NCBI RefSeq assembly: GCF_030687395.1
Contig: NZ_CP117430.1
Location: forward strand, 1,674,001 to 1,738,000
Reading direction: 5' to 3'
Length of the DNA: 64,000 nucleotides
Source: Pseudomonas wuhanensis
GTDB lineage: Bacteria; Pseudomonadota; Gammaproteobacteria; Pseudomonadales; Pseudomonadaceae
In this document: positions 34,568 to 44,052 of the stretch, one piece after another
Numbering within the stretch: the first letter of the stretch is position 1
Layout: every line of letters starts with the position of its first letter
Program-made: the position numbers and the translations under genes
Notes under the pieces: model-generated
What the model saw: only the letters and a program-made list of their open reading frames with translations
What the model was told of the DNA's origin: nothing
The model's database searches: none

Positions 34568-35572
34568 TTAAATTTTCAACACCAACTTCCCGAAATTCTC
34601 ACCGCTGAACAATTTCATCAGCGTCTCCGGGAATGTTTCCAGTCCTTCAACGATATCTTCCTTGCTCTTGAGCTGCCCCTTGGCCATCCAGCCGGCCATT
34701 TCCTGACCGGCAGCGCCGAACTGTGCGGCGTAATCCATCACCACAAAGCCTTCCATCCGTGCACGGTTGACCAGCAACGACAGGTAGTTGGCCGGGCCTT
34801 TGACCGCTTCTTTGTTGTTGTACTGGCTGATGGCACCGCAAATCACCACCCGCGCCTTCAGGTTCAGGCGGCTCAGCACCGCGTCGAGAATGTCGCCGCC
34901 GACGTTGTCGAAATACACGTCGACACCTTTCGGGCATTCGCGCTTGAGGCCGGCGTGTACGTCTTCGTTTTTGTAGTCGATGGCACCGTCAAAACCCAGC
35001 TCATCGATCAGGAACTTGCACTTGTCCGCGCCGCCGGCAATGCCCACCACCCGGCAACCTTTGATCTTGGCGATCTGCCCGGCAATGCTGCCCACCGCAC
35101 CGGCTGCGCCCGACAGCACCACCGTGTCACCGGCTTTCGGCGCGCCGACATCGAGCAGGGCGAAATAGGCGGTCATCCCGGTCATGCCCAGCGCGGATAA
35201 ATAGCGCGGCAGAGGTGCCAGTTTCGGATCGACCTTGTAGAAACCTCGCGGCTCGCCAAGGAAGTAATCCTGCACACCCAAGGCACCGTTGACGTAGTCC
35301 CCCACGGCAAAGCCCGGATTGTTCGAGGCGATGACTTTGCCTACGCCCAACGCACGCATCACTTCACCAATGCCGACCGGAGGAATGTAGGACTTGCCCT
35401 CATTCATCCAGCCACGCATGGCCGGGTCCAGGGACAGGTATTCGTTCTTGACCAAAATCTGACCCGTCGCCGGCTCGCCGACCGGTACTTCTTGATAGGT
35501 GAACGTCTCACGGGTGGCCGCTCCCACGGGGCGTTTGGCGAGCAGGAACTGGCGATTGGTCTGGGTAGTCAT
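34568..35572 (-). CDS. NADP-dependent oxidoreductase, MDR family (CurA/YncB type)
   Basis: A 334-residue zinc-free medium-chain reductase. Visible features are EYLSLDPAMRGWMNEGKSYI, typical of the leukotriene B4 12-hydroxydehydrogenase/CurA group, and the nucleotide-binding GAAGAVGSIAGQIAKIKGCR. These enzymes reduce alpha,beta-unsaturated ketones or aldehydes with NADPH. ATG 35572 has GAG 8 bases upstream; the upstream GTG has none. It is divergent from the SDR gene with a perfect 11-bp inverted repeat between them. Confidence 0.85.
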   Translation of the reverse strand: MTTQTNRQFLLAKRPVGAATRETFTYQEVPVGEPATGQILVKNEYLSLDPAMRGWMNEGKSYIPPVGIGEVMRALGVGKVIASNNPGFAVGDYVNGALGVQDYFLGEPRGFYKVDPKLAPLPRYLSALGMTGMTAYFALLDVGAPKAGDTVVLSGAAGAVGSIAGQIAKIKGCRVVGIAGGADKCKFLIDELGFDGAIDYKNEDVHAGLKRECPKGVDVYFDNVGGDILDAVLSRLNLKARVVICGAISQYNNKEAVKGPANYLSLLVNRARMEGFVVMDYAAQFGAAGQEMAGWMAKGQLKSKEDIVEGLETFPETLMKLFSGENFGKLVLKI

Positions 35573-35664
35573 GACAGGCACTCAAGATGAATGAAGTCTT
35601 GTTGATAGACCTTCATTGGCGAAGCTGCAAGGTTGGCTGACGCTGCGAATGCACATCGATCCAG

Positions 35665-35700
35665 TGCAGTGATAGTCAGGGCGGCAGTTCTATCACTGCA
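35665..35700. promoter_or_regulatory. 11-bp inverted repeat, likely operator
   Basis: TGCAGTGATAG (35665-35675) and CTATCACTGCA (35690-35700) are perfect complements with 14 bases between. Their place between two divergent oxidoreductase genes suggests an operator for both, for a TetR-like or other dimeric regulator not encoded next to them. Confidence 0.6.
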
Positions 35701-35808
35701 ACTCATGGGTGCCCAACCGGCCTTCTGATAGTGCTGCCGTGCCATACGGCCCTATGACTAGACTGGGCACACCCGATCCCCCGCATTCTTCCCTCCGAGG
35801 ACATAACA

Positions 35809-36570
35809 ATGAGCATGACGTTTTCCGGCCAGGTCGCCGTTGTGACAGGCGCGGCCAATGGTATTGGCCGCGCGACCGCTTTGGCGTTCGCTGCTGAAGG
35901 TTTGAAAGTGGTGGTCGCCGATCTGGACGCGGCCGGTGGTGAAGGCACTGTGGCGCTGATTCGCACCGCGGGCGGTGAAGCGACCTTCGTGCGCTGCAAC
36001 GTCACTCTGGAAGGCGATGTGAAAAATCTGATGGACGAGGTAGTGAATACCTACGGCCGTCTCGACTATGCCTTCAACAACGCCGGTATCGAAATCGAGA
36101 AAGGCAAACTGGCCGACGGCACGATCGATGAGTTCGACGCGATCATGGGCGTCAACGTCAAAGGCGTCTGGCTATGCATGAAGTATCAGTTGCCATTGCT
36201 GCTGGCCCAAGGCGGCGGCGCGATCGTCAACACCGCTTCGGTCGCCGGGCTGGGCGCTGCGCCGAAGATGAGCATCTACGCTGCCTCGAAACACGCGGTG
36301 ATCGGCCTGACCAAATCGGCGGCCATCGAATACGCCAAGAAAAAGATTCGCGTGAATGCGGTGTGCCCGGCGGTGATCGACACCGACATGTTCCGTCGAG
36401 CCTACGAAGCGGACCCGAAGAAGGGCGAGTTCGCCAATGCAATGCACCCGGTCGGGCGTATTGGCAAGGTCGAAGAAATTGCCAGCGCGGTGCTGTACCT
36501 GTGCAGCGATGGCGCGGCATTCACCACCGGTCATTCGCTGGCGGTGGATGGTGGGGTCACGGCGTTTTAA
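35809..36570 (+). CDS. Short-chain dehydrogenase/reductase
   Basis: A 253-residue classical SDR: cofactor site TGAANGIG (13-20), NNAGIE, Ser of NTASVAGLGA, catalytic Tyr and Lys in YAASKHA, and CPAVIDTDM. An Asp in VVVADLDA after the second strand favours NAD(H) over NADP(H). GAGG lies 7-10 bases before ATG 35809. It is divergent from the MDR reductase; both may act on aldehydes or ketones. Substrate unknown. Confidence 0.88.
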   Translation: MSMTFSGQVAVVTGAANGIGRATALAFAAEGLKVVVADLDAAGGEGTVALIRTAGGEATFVRCNVTLEGDVKNLMDEVVNTYGRLDYAFNNAGIEIEKGKLADGTIDEFDAIMGVNVKGVWLCMKYQLPLLLAQGGGAIVNTASVAGLGAAPKMSIYAASKHAVIGLTKSAAIEYAKKKIRVNAVCPAVIDTDMFRRAYEADPKKGEFANAMHPVGRIGKVEEIASAVLYLCSDGAAFTTGHSLAVDGGVTAF

Positions 36571-36599
36571 TGTTTTGCCCACTTCTTCAGGCATACCTT

Positions 36600-36691
36600 T
36601 GTGGCGAGCGAGCTTGCTCGCGCTGGACTGCGTAGCGGCCCCAATTTTATGAGTGCTACGCACTCAAGCGCGAGCAAGCTCCCTCGCCACA
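36600..36691. repeat. REPIN-like inverted pair (TGTGGCGAG type)
   Basis: TGTGGCGAGCGAGCTTGCTC at the left and GAGCAAGCTCCCTCGCCACA at the right, with one change, enclose about 50 bases. Same family as the copy at 6954. Confidence 0.8.
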
Positions 36692-36852
36692 GGTCTCTCA
36701 ACATTACACACACTGGCGCCAGTTCCCTGAAGACGCCGATCAATGTGTTTCAAATGATTAGATCTGAGGGTTTTGGCGGCGTTGTCGCACATCCCCTCGA
36801 GCGCTCCTGTGATTAACTGTTTCCCGCAAAACGGACAGGAGTTTGCTTGCTC

Positions 36853-38229
36853 ATGGAGTTGAGAATCGATCGACAGGCATTGGTGCCGGTCGTGCAGCAA
36901 ATCGTCGACGCATTGGCCGACTGGCTCCGTCGCGGCGAGGTGTCGCCGGGGACGCGTTTGCCTTCCGTGCGACAAATCGCGCGAATCAATCTGCTCAGTC
37001 AATCCAGTGTCGTCGAGGCCTGTGAACGGCTTGTGGCTCAAGGAGTACTGGCGACGCGTAACGGGGCGGGTTTCTTTGTCGCGGCAACGGTGCTGGCCGC
37101 TCAGGGGCAACAGGATCTTCCCTGGTTCGAAGGGGTTGAGGAGAAGCAAAGCGGCCACGTCGGCAAACTGAAACTGGGTTGCGGTGGATTACCCGAAAGC
37201 TGGCGCGAGACTGACGACCTGAGCTACGCCATACGCCAGGTCAGCCGCACCGACATGGCCGGGTTGTTCAACTACAGCACGCCGCTGGGCCTGCCTGCCT
37301 TGCGCCAGCAGATCCTCAAACGGTTGAAACACCTGAATATCGAGGTGGATGAAAGCCGAATATTGACCACGGCGGGGGCCAGTCATGGGCTCGATCTGAT
37401 TGTGCGCACGCTGTTCAATCCGGGCGATTGCGTGGTGGTGGAGAGTCCCGGTTACTCGATGCTGTTCGATCTGCTCAGGCTGCACGGGGTCTGCATGATC
37501 GAAGTGCCACGAACCCCTCGCGGGCCAGATACCGAAGCACTCGAGGCATTGTTGCTGAAGTACAAACCCCGTGGCTTGTTCATCAACAGCTTTTATCACA
37601 ACCCCACCGGCAGCAGTTTGACCCCGGGGGTGGCGCAGCAGGTTGTGCAACTGGCGAAAAAAAATGGCGTGCTGGTGATCGAAGATGATGTCTATGCGGA
37701 TTTGCACAGCGGCCCCGGCACGCGTCTTGCGGCTCTCGGCATCGATGACAACGTGATTTACGTCGGCAGCTACTCCAAAACACTCAGCAGTTCGTTGCGG
37801 GTCGGTTTTGTAGTGGCCGGTGCCGATGTTATTTCGCGATTGGCGCAGGTCAAGATGATCAGCAGCATGGGCGCTTCGCGGTTTAGCGAGTCGGTACTGG
37901 CTTGTCTGTTGGCCAGTGGTGCCTATCGCAAATTGGTGCAGCGTCAGCGCCAGCGTTTAAGCACGGGCAGGGAAGCGGCCTTGCAGGTGCTCGAAGACGC
38001 GGAGTGGGAGGTGTTCGGCAAGCCGGCGGGCGGCCTGTTCATCTGGGCGCGATCGCGCAAGTCTGACTACGCTCAGGTGCGAACTCAGGCGCGGCGCTTC
38101 GGTGTCCTGCTGTCTTGCCCAACGGCGTTCAGTCCGAGCGGCCAAGCTGATGACTGGCAGCGCATCAACGTTGCCTACGCCTGTGATCCTCGTGCCCGGG
38201 CATTTTTTCAAGCCACCGCCAGGGTCTGA
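36853..38229 (+). CDS. MocR/PdxR-type regulator (GntR-HTH plus aminotransferase fold)
   Basis: A 458-residue fusion of an N-terminal GntR winged helix (GTRLPSVRQIARINLLSQSS) and a class I aminotransferase domain. The PLP-binding lysine is present in GSYSKTLSSSLRVGF, and the cofactor ring stacking region HNPTGSSLTP and DDVYADL are intact. MocR proteins mostly act as PLP- or amino-acid-responsive regulators. AGGAG at 36837-36841 lies 11 bases before ATG 36853 and 5 before a TTG at 36847. Target genes are not evident: no divergent neighbour. Confidence 0.85.
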   Translation: MELRIDRQALVPVVQQIVDALADWLRRGEVSPGTRLPSVRQIARINLLSQSSVVEACERLVAQGVLATRNGAGFFVAATVLAAQGQQDLPWFEGVEEKQSGHVGKLKLGCGGLPESWRETDDLSYAIRQVSRTDMAGLFNYSTPLGLPALRQQILKRLKHLNIEVDESRILTTAGASHGLDLIVRTLFNPGDCVVVESPGYSMLFDLLRLHGVCMIEVPRTPRGPDTEALEALLLKYKPRGLFINSFYHNPTGSSLTPGVAQQVVQLAKKNGVLVIEDDVYADLHSGPGTRLAALGIDDNVIYVGSYSKTLSSSLRVGFVVAGADVISRLAQVKMISSMGASRFSESVLACLLASGAYRKLVQRQRQRLSTGREAALQVLEDAEWEVFGKPAGGLFIWARSRKSDYAQVRTQARRFGVLLSCPTAFSPSGQADDWQRINVAYACDPRARAFFQATARV

Positions 38230-38366
38230 CGTTTGGGGATCGACCTCAAGCGTTCTGAAAGCGACGCGGACGTAGCTTTTTGCCATTATTCCGACGCCAG
38301 AGACTTGTGTTGGCACAAGCCCGTTGCGAATCTGCATCAACAGACAATGGCAGGGGACTAAGCGCA

Positions 38367-40331
38367 ATGATTTCGGCCGTGCAAGGACGTTTTGCCAACC
38401 TCGGTATGGCGAAAAAACTGGGTATCGGGTTTGTGTTGGTGCTGCTGTTGACAGCCCTGGTGGCAGCCATTGGCGTATGGTCCCTGCAAACCATCAGCCA
38501 GCGCTTCGACGGGCTCAAGCAAATGTCGTCGCTCAACAGCGGTTTGCTCAAGGTTCGCCTGCTCGAGCAGGAATACGCCTTGCACGGTAATCCGAAAACC
38601 GCGGACGCCTTGCGCGCCGGGGTGGGCGCTCTGGTCGCGCTGGCAACCCAGCTCAAGGCTCAGTCGGCGACCAATGTGCCGGTCATGAATGACGTCGAGC
38701 AATCTCTGGACGCTTATCGCAAGGCTTTTGACGAGTTTGTCTCGCTGAGTCAGGGCAAGGACCTGGCACTGGAAATGGCCAGTTGGTCGGTATCCAGTGT
38801 GGCCAATAACCTGGACGTGCTGCAGGCCGGGCTCGCCGATGATGGTGCCTATACCTTGAAGGAATCCGAGGGCAAGGATGGCGCGCAATTCATTGAGCAG
38901 GCGAATCAGGTCAGCCAGGTTTCGCGGCTGATGTTGCAGGCCATGAACGAAGCGCGCGTACGCCTGGACCAGAGCCGCAAGGGCGACGACAGTGGCGGGC
39001 AGGGCAAGATCGAGCAAGCCGATCAGGCACTGACCCAGGCCGAGCAACTGAAAACCACGATCAAGGATGAGGGGTACCAGACCGTCCTCAATGAAGTGTC
39101 CGGTCACATCGCCGGTTTCAGTGAAAAACTCGCTGAGTACACCGGCTTGTTGGCGCAGGAAAAGACCGTCTACGAGCAACTCCACCAGCGCGCCGCTCAA
39201 GTGGTGGCGCGGGTGGATCAGGCCTATGTTGCTGAAGACCAGTCGATGCAGGCAGAGCTGAAAAAGAACTCGCTGTTGATCATCGGCTCCTCGGCGCTGG
39301 CCTTGCTGGTGGGGCTGATTGCTGCGTGGGTGATCACCCGGTTGATCGTCGCGCCGCTGCGCAGTGTGATCCGTGTCGCTCAGCAGATCGCCGCGGGCGA
39401 TTTGAGTGCCACGATTGAAGTGACCCGCCGTGACGAGATCGGCCAGTTGATGCAAGCCATGCAGCAAATGGGCGCAGGGCTCAGCCATATCGTCAGTGGT
39501 TTGCAGGCCGGTATCGAACAGCTGGCAAGCTCTGCTCAATCGCTGTCGGCGGTGACCGAACAGACCAACCTTGAAGTCAGCAGCCAGAAGGAAGAAACCG
39601 AGCAGGTCGCCACGGCGATGAATCAGATGACCGCCACGGTGCATGACGTCGCACGTAACGCCGAGGAGGCCGCCCAGGCAGCACAGACTGCCGACGGCAA
39701 GGTCGAAAGCGGTCAGCAGGTGGTGCGTCAGAGCATGGCGCGGATCGAACAATTGGCGGACTCGGCCACCTCGGCCAGCTCCAGCATCGAAAGCCTCAGT
39801 GCGGAAATCCAGAACATTGGCACAGTGCTCAGCGTGATCAAAAGCGTCGCCGAGCAGACCAACCTGTTGGCGCTCAATGCGGCCATCGAGGCGGCGCGGG
39901 CCGGCGAGCAGGGCAGGGGCTTTGCGGTGGTGGCCGATGAAGTTCGGGCGCTGGCCAAGCGAACTCAGCAATCGACCGAGGAAATCGAACGGCTGGTCAG
40001 CGCCTTGCGCTCGGCGGCTCAGTCGTCGGTGCAGCAGATTCAGAACAGTGGCGAGTTGGTGAAGCTGGCGGTGAGCGATGCGTTGCAGACCGAGAGCGCC
40101 TTGGGGAGCATTGCGGCTGCGGTGTCGTTGATTCAGCAGATGAACCAGCAGATTGCAGCGGCTGCGGAAGAGCAGAGTTCAGTGGCCGAGGAGATCAATC
40201 GCAGTGTCACCAGTATTCGCGCCAGTGCGGATCAGTCGTCGCTGGCGATGCGGGGCAATGCGGCGTCGAGTATTGAGTTGGCGCAGTTGGGGGTTGAGTT
40301 GAAGGGGATGGTGGGGCACTTCAGGTTGTAG
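38367..40331 (+). CDS. Methyl-accepting chemotaxis protein with HBM-type sensor
   Basis: A 654-residue chemoreceptor. TM1 is near residues 17-38 ([20 protein letters not shown]), then a periplasmic all-helical domain of about 260 residues that fits the helical bimodular (HBM) type known from McpS, then TM2 ([20 protein letters not shown]), HAMP, and a signalling domain with the conserved hairpin tip ([20 protein letters not shown]). HBM receptors of pseudomonads sense organic acids or polyamines; the ligand here is unknown. Start ATG 38367 is preferred over an upstream ATG because it places TM1 near the N-terminus. Confidence 0.88.
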   Translation: MISAVQGRFANLGMAKKLGIGFVLVLLLTALVAAIGVWSLQTISQRFDGLKQMSSLNSGLLKVRLLEQEYALHGNPKTADALRAGVGALVALATQLKAQSATNVPVMNDVEQSLDAYRKAFDEFVSLSQGKDLALEMASWSVSSVANNLDVLQAGLADDGAYTLKESEGKDGAQFIEQANQVSQVSRLMLQAMNEARVRLDQSRKGDDSGGQGKIEQADQALTQAEQLKTTIKDEGYQTVLNEVSGHIAGFSEKLAEYTGLLAQEKTVYEQLHQRAAQVVARVDQAYVAEDQSMQAELKKNSLLIIGSSALALLVGLIAAWVITRLIVAPLRSVIRVAQQIAAGDLSATIEVTRRDEIGQLMQAMQQMGAGLSHIVSGLQAGIEQLASSAQSLSAVTEQTNLEVSSQKEETEQVATAMNQMTATVHDVARNAEEAAQAAQTADGKVESGQQVVRQSMARIEQLADSATSASSSIESLSAEIQNIGTVLSVIKSVAEQTNLLALNAAIEAARAGEQGRGFAVVADEVRALAKRTQQSTEEIERLVSALRSAAQSSVQQIQNSGELVKLAVSDALQTESALGSIAAAVSLIQQMNQQIAAAAEEQSSVAEEINRSVTSIRASADQSSLAMRGNAASSIELAQLGVELKGMVGHFRL

Positions 40332-40361
40332 GGGCTGCCCTCCATCAATCCCAACGCAAAA

Positions 40362-40387
40362 AAAAGCCACCTGACCCGGTGGCTTTT
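40362..40387. terminator. Bidirectional terminator
   Basis: AAAAGCCACC (40362-40371) pairs with GGTGGCTTTT (40378-40387) around TGACCC, with A-rich sequence before and T-rich after. It separates the convergent chemoreceptor gene and the coiled-coil membrane protein gene. Confidence 0.85.
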
Positions 40388-40401
40388 CAGCATTTACATG
40401 A

Positions 40402-41172
40402 TCAGTCGTAGATCGCTTTTTTCTTCCAGTCGGCATCAGCTTCGACGTCTTTCAGGCCTTCGGTCAATTGGTTCACCTCGCCTTCAACCGGAGCGATCTT
40501 GTCCATGACCTGGGCGTTGGCGCGGGCCAGGAGTTTCTCCAGGTATTCCAGCTGTTCTGCGTAAACCTGCGGTTCCTGTTGTTTGCGCAGGTATTGCACG
40601 CCGCGTTCGAAGGCCAGACGGGCCTGACCGGGCTGGTTCTGTTGCAGAGAATGCTGGCCCAGGTTGTTGAAGAATTCGATGTGCAGCAGGACCAGAATGT
40701 GGCGCACTTCGCGGATCCAGCGCTTGGCTTCGTTGGTCGGCAGGAAGCCGTCCTGTGCCGCGCGGGTGATCTGGCCATGCAAGGCTTCGAGCAGGAAGCG
40801 CACGTCTTTGGCTTTGGCTTCGGTCTGTATCGGTGCCGGCGGGTTGTTGACCGGGATCGATTCGCCCTGGGCGACCAAGGCACTCAGCTCGGTAATCCGT
40901 GCCTTCAACGTGGCGTTGGTTTTTTCCAGGTTCAGCAGGCGCTGGCAGACGTTCAGTTCCAGGCGGGTCAATAGCAGCTTGAGCGCGGGTGTTGTGAACT
41001 GACCAGGGAAAGTCTCGGTGATTTCGCCGCAGCGACGCAGGCGGTCGTTGAGTTCAACCTTGGTGCGGGCTTTTTCCAGTTTATTGTTTTCCACCACATG
41101 GTTCATGTAGCCAATGGCGATCAATAGTGCGATCCCGGCTACGACTAGCAGGGTGATCATGAGTGGTGTCAC
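40402..41172 (-). CDS. Membrane-anchored coiled-coil protein, unknown function
   Basis: A 256-residue protein with one N-terminal transmembrane helix (MITLLVVAGIALLIAIGYM) followed by a helical cytoplasmic part rich in charged residues and a TPR-like segment (NQPGQARLAFERGVQYLRKQ). GTG 41172 is chosen because AGAGG lies 8 bases upstream; the frame is open further 5'. I do not recognise a named family. It lies alone between the chemoreceptor and the tRNA block. Confidence 0.7.
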   Translation of the reverse strand: MTPLMITLLVVAGIALLIAIGYMNHVVENNKLEKARTKVELNDRLRRCGEITETFPGQFTTPALKLLLTRLELNVCQRLLNLEKTNATLKARITELSALVAQGESIPVNNPPAPIQTEAKAKDVRFLLEALHGQITRAAQDGFLPTNEAKRWIREVRHILVLLHIEFFNNLGQHSLQQNQPGQARLAFERGVQYLRKQQEPQVYAEQLEYLEKLLARANAQVMDKIAPVEGEVNQLTEGLKDVEADADWKKKAIYD

Positions 41173-41551
41173 CGGTAAGACCTCTTTATGGGGTTCGCGT
41201 GCGAGTCGAGTGTAGTGGCTTGGCATTTGGGTGCCTAGCGCCGCTCGACGAGTGAATCGGTGTGGCTCTGCTTATATCGGCCGCAATGCTGCATATATAA
41301 GTAAATAGCGTGTGAGGTACACATTGCCATCATCCAGCGGGGACTATAGCGCCTTGATGGATGCCAGAATATAGGCGCCAAAGGTCAGGCGACTGAAAAG
41401 CCTGAATCACTGCTGAAAGCAGGGCGAAGTCATTGATTTAAATAAATTTATATCTGGGGGTTGACGACCCCTCAATCCATCCATAGAATGCGCGCCACTT
41501 ACAGCGTAAAGCACACAGCGAAACGCGGTAGGGAGTGAATGTTGTACGTGT
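41173..41551. other. Intergenic region before the tRNA block
   Basis: No gene is supported in this stretch. It is AT-rich near 41440-41460 and holds the tRNA promoter at 41461-41489. Confidence 0.5.
41461..41489 (+). promoter_or_regulatory. Sigma-70 promoter of the tRNA-Glu/Gly cluster
   Basis: TTGACG (41461-41466) and TAGAAT (41484-41489) are 17 bases apart, with GCGCGCC shortly downstream of the -10 as a GC-rich discriminator, as expected for a stringently controlled tRNA promoter. The first tRNA begins at 41552. Confidence 0.75.
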
Positions 41552-41627
41552 GTCCCCTTCGTCTAGTGGCCTAGGACACCGCCCTTTCACGGCGGTAACA
41601 GGGGTTCGAGTCCCCTAGGGGACGCCA
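41552..41627 (+). tRNA. tRNA-Glu (UUC), copy 1
   Basis: A 76-base cloverleaf with anticodon TTC in CCTTTCACGG, T-loop GGTTCGAGTCC and encoded CCA end. Acceptor GTCCCC pairs with GGGGAC. Confidence 0.95.
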
Positions 41628-41629
41628 AT

Positions 41630-41705
<76 letters not shown>

Positions 41706-41809
41706 GTTTTAAACGGCTTTGCTTTCGGGCAGGGCTGAGTGAAACCAGAACCAAATCTTCGGATGCGGATCTGGGCACCGAAACACACACCATGTGTTCC
41801 GGGCAGCGT

Positions 41810-41885
41810 GTCCCCTTCGTCTAGTGGCCTAGGACACCGCCCTTTCACGGCGGTAACAGGGGTTCGAGTCCCCTAGGGGACGCCA
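41810..41885 (+). tRNA. tRNA-Glu (UUC), copy 2
   Basis: Identical over all 76 bases to the copy at 41552. The 104 bases before it (41706-41809) show no gene. Confidence 0.95.
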
Positions 41886-41888
41886 TTT

Positions 41889-41964
<76 letters not shown>

Positions 41965-41972
41965 AATTCAAA

Positions 41973-42002
41973 AAAACGCCGCTCATTGAGCGGCGTTTTT
42001 TT
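41973..42002. terminator. Terminator of the tRNA cluster
   Basis: AAAACGCCGCTC (41973-41984) pairs with GAGCGGCGTTTT (41988-41999), followed by more T. The A-run on the other side makes it bidirectional, so it also ends the convergent AraC gene. Confidence 0.9.
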
Positions 42003-42023
42003 ATGCGCGTGAAATAAGCCGGC

Positions 42024-42890
42024 TCAACTTCCGAGGCTCTGCACCAGGCTTTCGAGCACTTCAGCAGTTGTATCCTCCAGCGCCGGTTGCGCTGCTACCG
42101 CTCTGAGTTGGCATGTCAAACGGTATTCGCTGGGTGTGCAGTTGACGGACTGCTTGAAGGCGCGAGCGAAGTAGGACGGGTCCTTGAAGCCGGCCTCATA
42201 GCCGATGCTGGTAATAGGCATCTGGCTATTGTCGAGCAGTTGCTTGGCGAAGTTCATGCGTTTGTCCAGGATGTAATCGGTGAAGCCAACGCCATTGGCT
42301 TCCTTGAACAGGCGGCTGAAACGAAATGTCGTCATGCCGCAGCGCTTGGCCAAATCCCTCTGATCAATGCTGTCGCGAAAGTGCTGATCGATGTACAGCA
42401 TGATATGGCTCAGCGCCTGATGTTTTTGATGCCCCGCGGTCAGGCGGATGCTGTCCGGCAGGGTAGGGGAGTGATCGATCAGCGATGTCTGGCCCTGGCC
42501 ATTGGCATTTCGGCGCAACTCGCACAGCTGCACCACAGCTGTCAGATAGCGCTTCCTCTCGGTGGCCGAGAACGGCAGCACCATGTATTCCCAGACACTG
42601 GAACGCATAGCCCAGACGGCCAGTTCCTCTGAATGTTGGACGGTGAACATGGTGATCGGGATGCTGGGAGTAGTGCGTTTGATCTCCAGCAACAGCCTCA
42701 AGCCTGGGGTGTCGGGGCGATCAAAATGGATGCAGATCATGTCTGCGTGTTCCCCGTGGGGCAACACGGAGTTTTTCGCCAATTTGCAGTCGCAGGCGCC
42801 CTCGAACTGCGCGATGAGTTCCTTGGTGGAGCGATCGTGGGTCAGATCGAACCACAGTAGCGATGGCCTTCTGGTCAAATTGGACGTCAT
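42024..42890 (-). CDS. AraC-family regulator with degenerate receiver domain
   Basis: A 288-residue protein. The C-terminal third is an AraC double helix-turn-helix (MTTFRFSRLFKEANGVGFTD and SIGYEAGFKDPSYFARAFKQ). The N-terminal 120 residues resemble a receiver domain (LLWFDLTHD at strand 1; IPITMFTV, then VLPFS), but the acidic pair and the conserved Lys before Pro are not kept, so phosphorylation is unlikely. It is divergent from the Tad pilus genes and is the best candidate for their regulator, by position only. Confidence 0.8.
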   Translation of the reverse strand: MTSNLTRRPSLLWFDLTHDRSTKELIAQFEGACDCKLAKNSVLPHGEHADMICIHFDRPDTPGLRLLLEIKRTTPSIPITMFTVQHSEELAVWAMRSSVWEYMVLPFSATERKRYLTAVVQLCELRRNANGQGQTSLIDHSPTLPDSIRLTAGHQKHQALSHIMLYIDQHFRDSIDQRDLAKRCGMTTFRFSRLFKEANGVGFTDYILDKRMNFAKQLLDNSQMPITSIGYEAGFKDPSYFARAFKQSVNCTPSEYRLTCQLRAVAAQPALEDTTAEVLESLVQSLGS

Positions 42891-43298
42891 GTCTCTACTC
42901 TGCGGTTCTTCGTGCCGTTCTCGGTGAGTAGTATTGCTAACGTGCTATCACTTTGCAGACTAAATGCTGATAAGAAAAACGTAAGTTAGTTCTATTCGCT
43001 CTATGTGTTGCCTGAGCCTGTCTAGGGCGACTGTTTGTTGACGTGGCTTGGCACACCCGGTGTCAACCGCTCGTCGCTTGTGAATGAATGGCAATCGCCA
43101 TTGCCTGCCACCCCTCGTTTTGCCCCCTCCTGATACTTCTTCAAAAGCCAATTACCCGTATTTGGCTCACCCGCAAAAAAGTCCTAGTGATGTGCAAAAT
43201 CTTCCTAACGCCTATGCCTTGCCCCTGACTAGTGTTGCATCCAGGCAGTTCAGAACGTACTGCCTTCCGGAAAAAACAACATTCGAGAGGTGGGCAAA
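42891..43298. other. Regulatory region between AraC gene and flp
   Basis: About 400 bases with no supported gene. A near-palindrome TTGGCAC-ACCCG-GTGTCAA at 43048-43066 and a hairpin GGCAAT-CGCC-ATTGCC at 43090-43105 are candidate regulatory sites for the divergent genes. Short open frames on both strands have no ribosome binding site. Confidence 0.4.
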
Positions 43299-43490
43299 AT
43301 GATCATTCAAACAATCAAGGCTTCGGTAATGAAGTTCGTCAAAGACGAAGACGGCCTGACCATTGTGGAGTACGCGGTGGCAGGTGGGTTGATCACGGTA
43401 GCTGTTGTCGGGGCATTCACGCTTCTTGGCGGGGTAGTGGATACCCAGATCAGGGCTCTTTGCAACGCCGTTATTCCTGGTTCTTGCTGA
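43299..43490 (+). CDS. flp: Flp type IVb pilin
   Basis: A 63-residue prepilin, the main subunit of the Tad pilus. A basic leader ends in Gly19, followed by L-T-I-V-E24-Y25 and a hydrophobic stretch (AVAGGLITVAVVGAFTLLGG); the G-x4-E-Y pattern is the type IVb cleavage site for the peptidase encoded next. ATG 43299 has GAGAGG 8 bases upstream. First gene of the operon. Confidence 0.93.
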   Translation: MIIQTIKASVMKFVKDEDGLTIVEYAVAGGLITVAVVGAFTLLGGVVDTQIRALCNAVIPGSC

Positions 43491-43519
43491 TAACAACAAC
43501 TCTGTTAGGGAGATGCGAA

Positions 43520-44050
43520 ATGTCCATGGAACAGCTGGTTGCGACCGTTTTGCTGATAGGACTGCTGGGCGTGGCGGTGGTGAGCGACTTGCGTCGCCAC
43601 CGCATTCCCAACCTGCTGATCCTGGTAGGTCTGGCCTTGGGATTGGCCGGCCAGACTTATTCAGGTGGGATTAGCGGGATGGGGGACGGCCTGATGGGCC
43701 TCCTGATCGGTTTTGCGCTGTTCCTGCCCATGTATGCCCTGGGCGGCATGGCTGCCGGCGACGTCAAGCTGATGGCCATGGTTGGCAGTTTCCTACCCCC
43801 CCATTACGCCTTGTGGGCTGTGTTCTTCAGCCTGCTATGGGGAGGCTTGTGCGGTTTCCTGATCGTGCTGGTGCGCGGTCAATTATTGCAGACCCTGGGA
43901 CGTTATCGGTTGATGCTTCGGGCGCGGGCCTATATGGCTCCGAACTCGGAGGAGGTGGCCGGTAAGCCCTTTCCTTATTCGGTTGCGATCCTGCTCGGGA
44001 CGTTGAACAGCGTCTACTGGCAACTCGTTGCCGGTGGATTTGGAGGTTAG
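43520..44050 (+). CDS. fppA: Flp prepilin peptidase (TadV/FppA)
   Basis: A 176-residue inner-membrane aspartyl protease of family A24. The catalytic aspartates are D23 (VSDLRRHRIPN) and D81 in GGMAAGDVK. It lacks the N-methyltransferase domain of PilD, as usual for Tad peptidases. GGGAG lies 7 bases before ATG 43520. It cleaves Flp and the pseudopilins. Confidence 0.9.
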   Translation: MSMEQLVATVLLIGLLGVAVVSDLRRHRIPNLLILVGLALGLAGQTYSGGISGMGDGLMGLLIGFALFLPMYALGGMAAGDVKLMAMVGSFLPPHYALWAVFFSLLWGGLCGFLIVLVRGQLLQTLGRYRLMLRARAYMAPNSEEVAGKPFPYSVAILLGTLNSVYWQLVAGGFGG

Positions 44051-44052
44051 TC

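Noticed and set aside
38310..38326. TGGCAC...TTGC resembling a sigma-54 promoter before the chemoreceptor
   Set aside because: The GG and GC doublets are 12 bases apart instead of 10.
38358..39971. Open frame of 537 codons on the minus strand
   Set aside because: Antisense to the chemoreceptor, which has intact transmembrane, HAMP and signalling regions.
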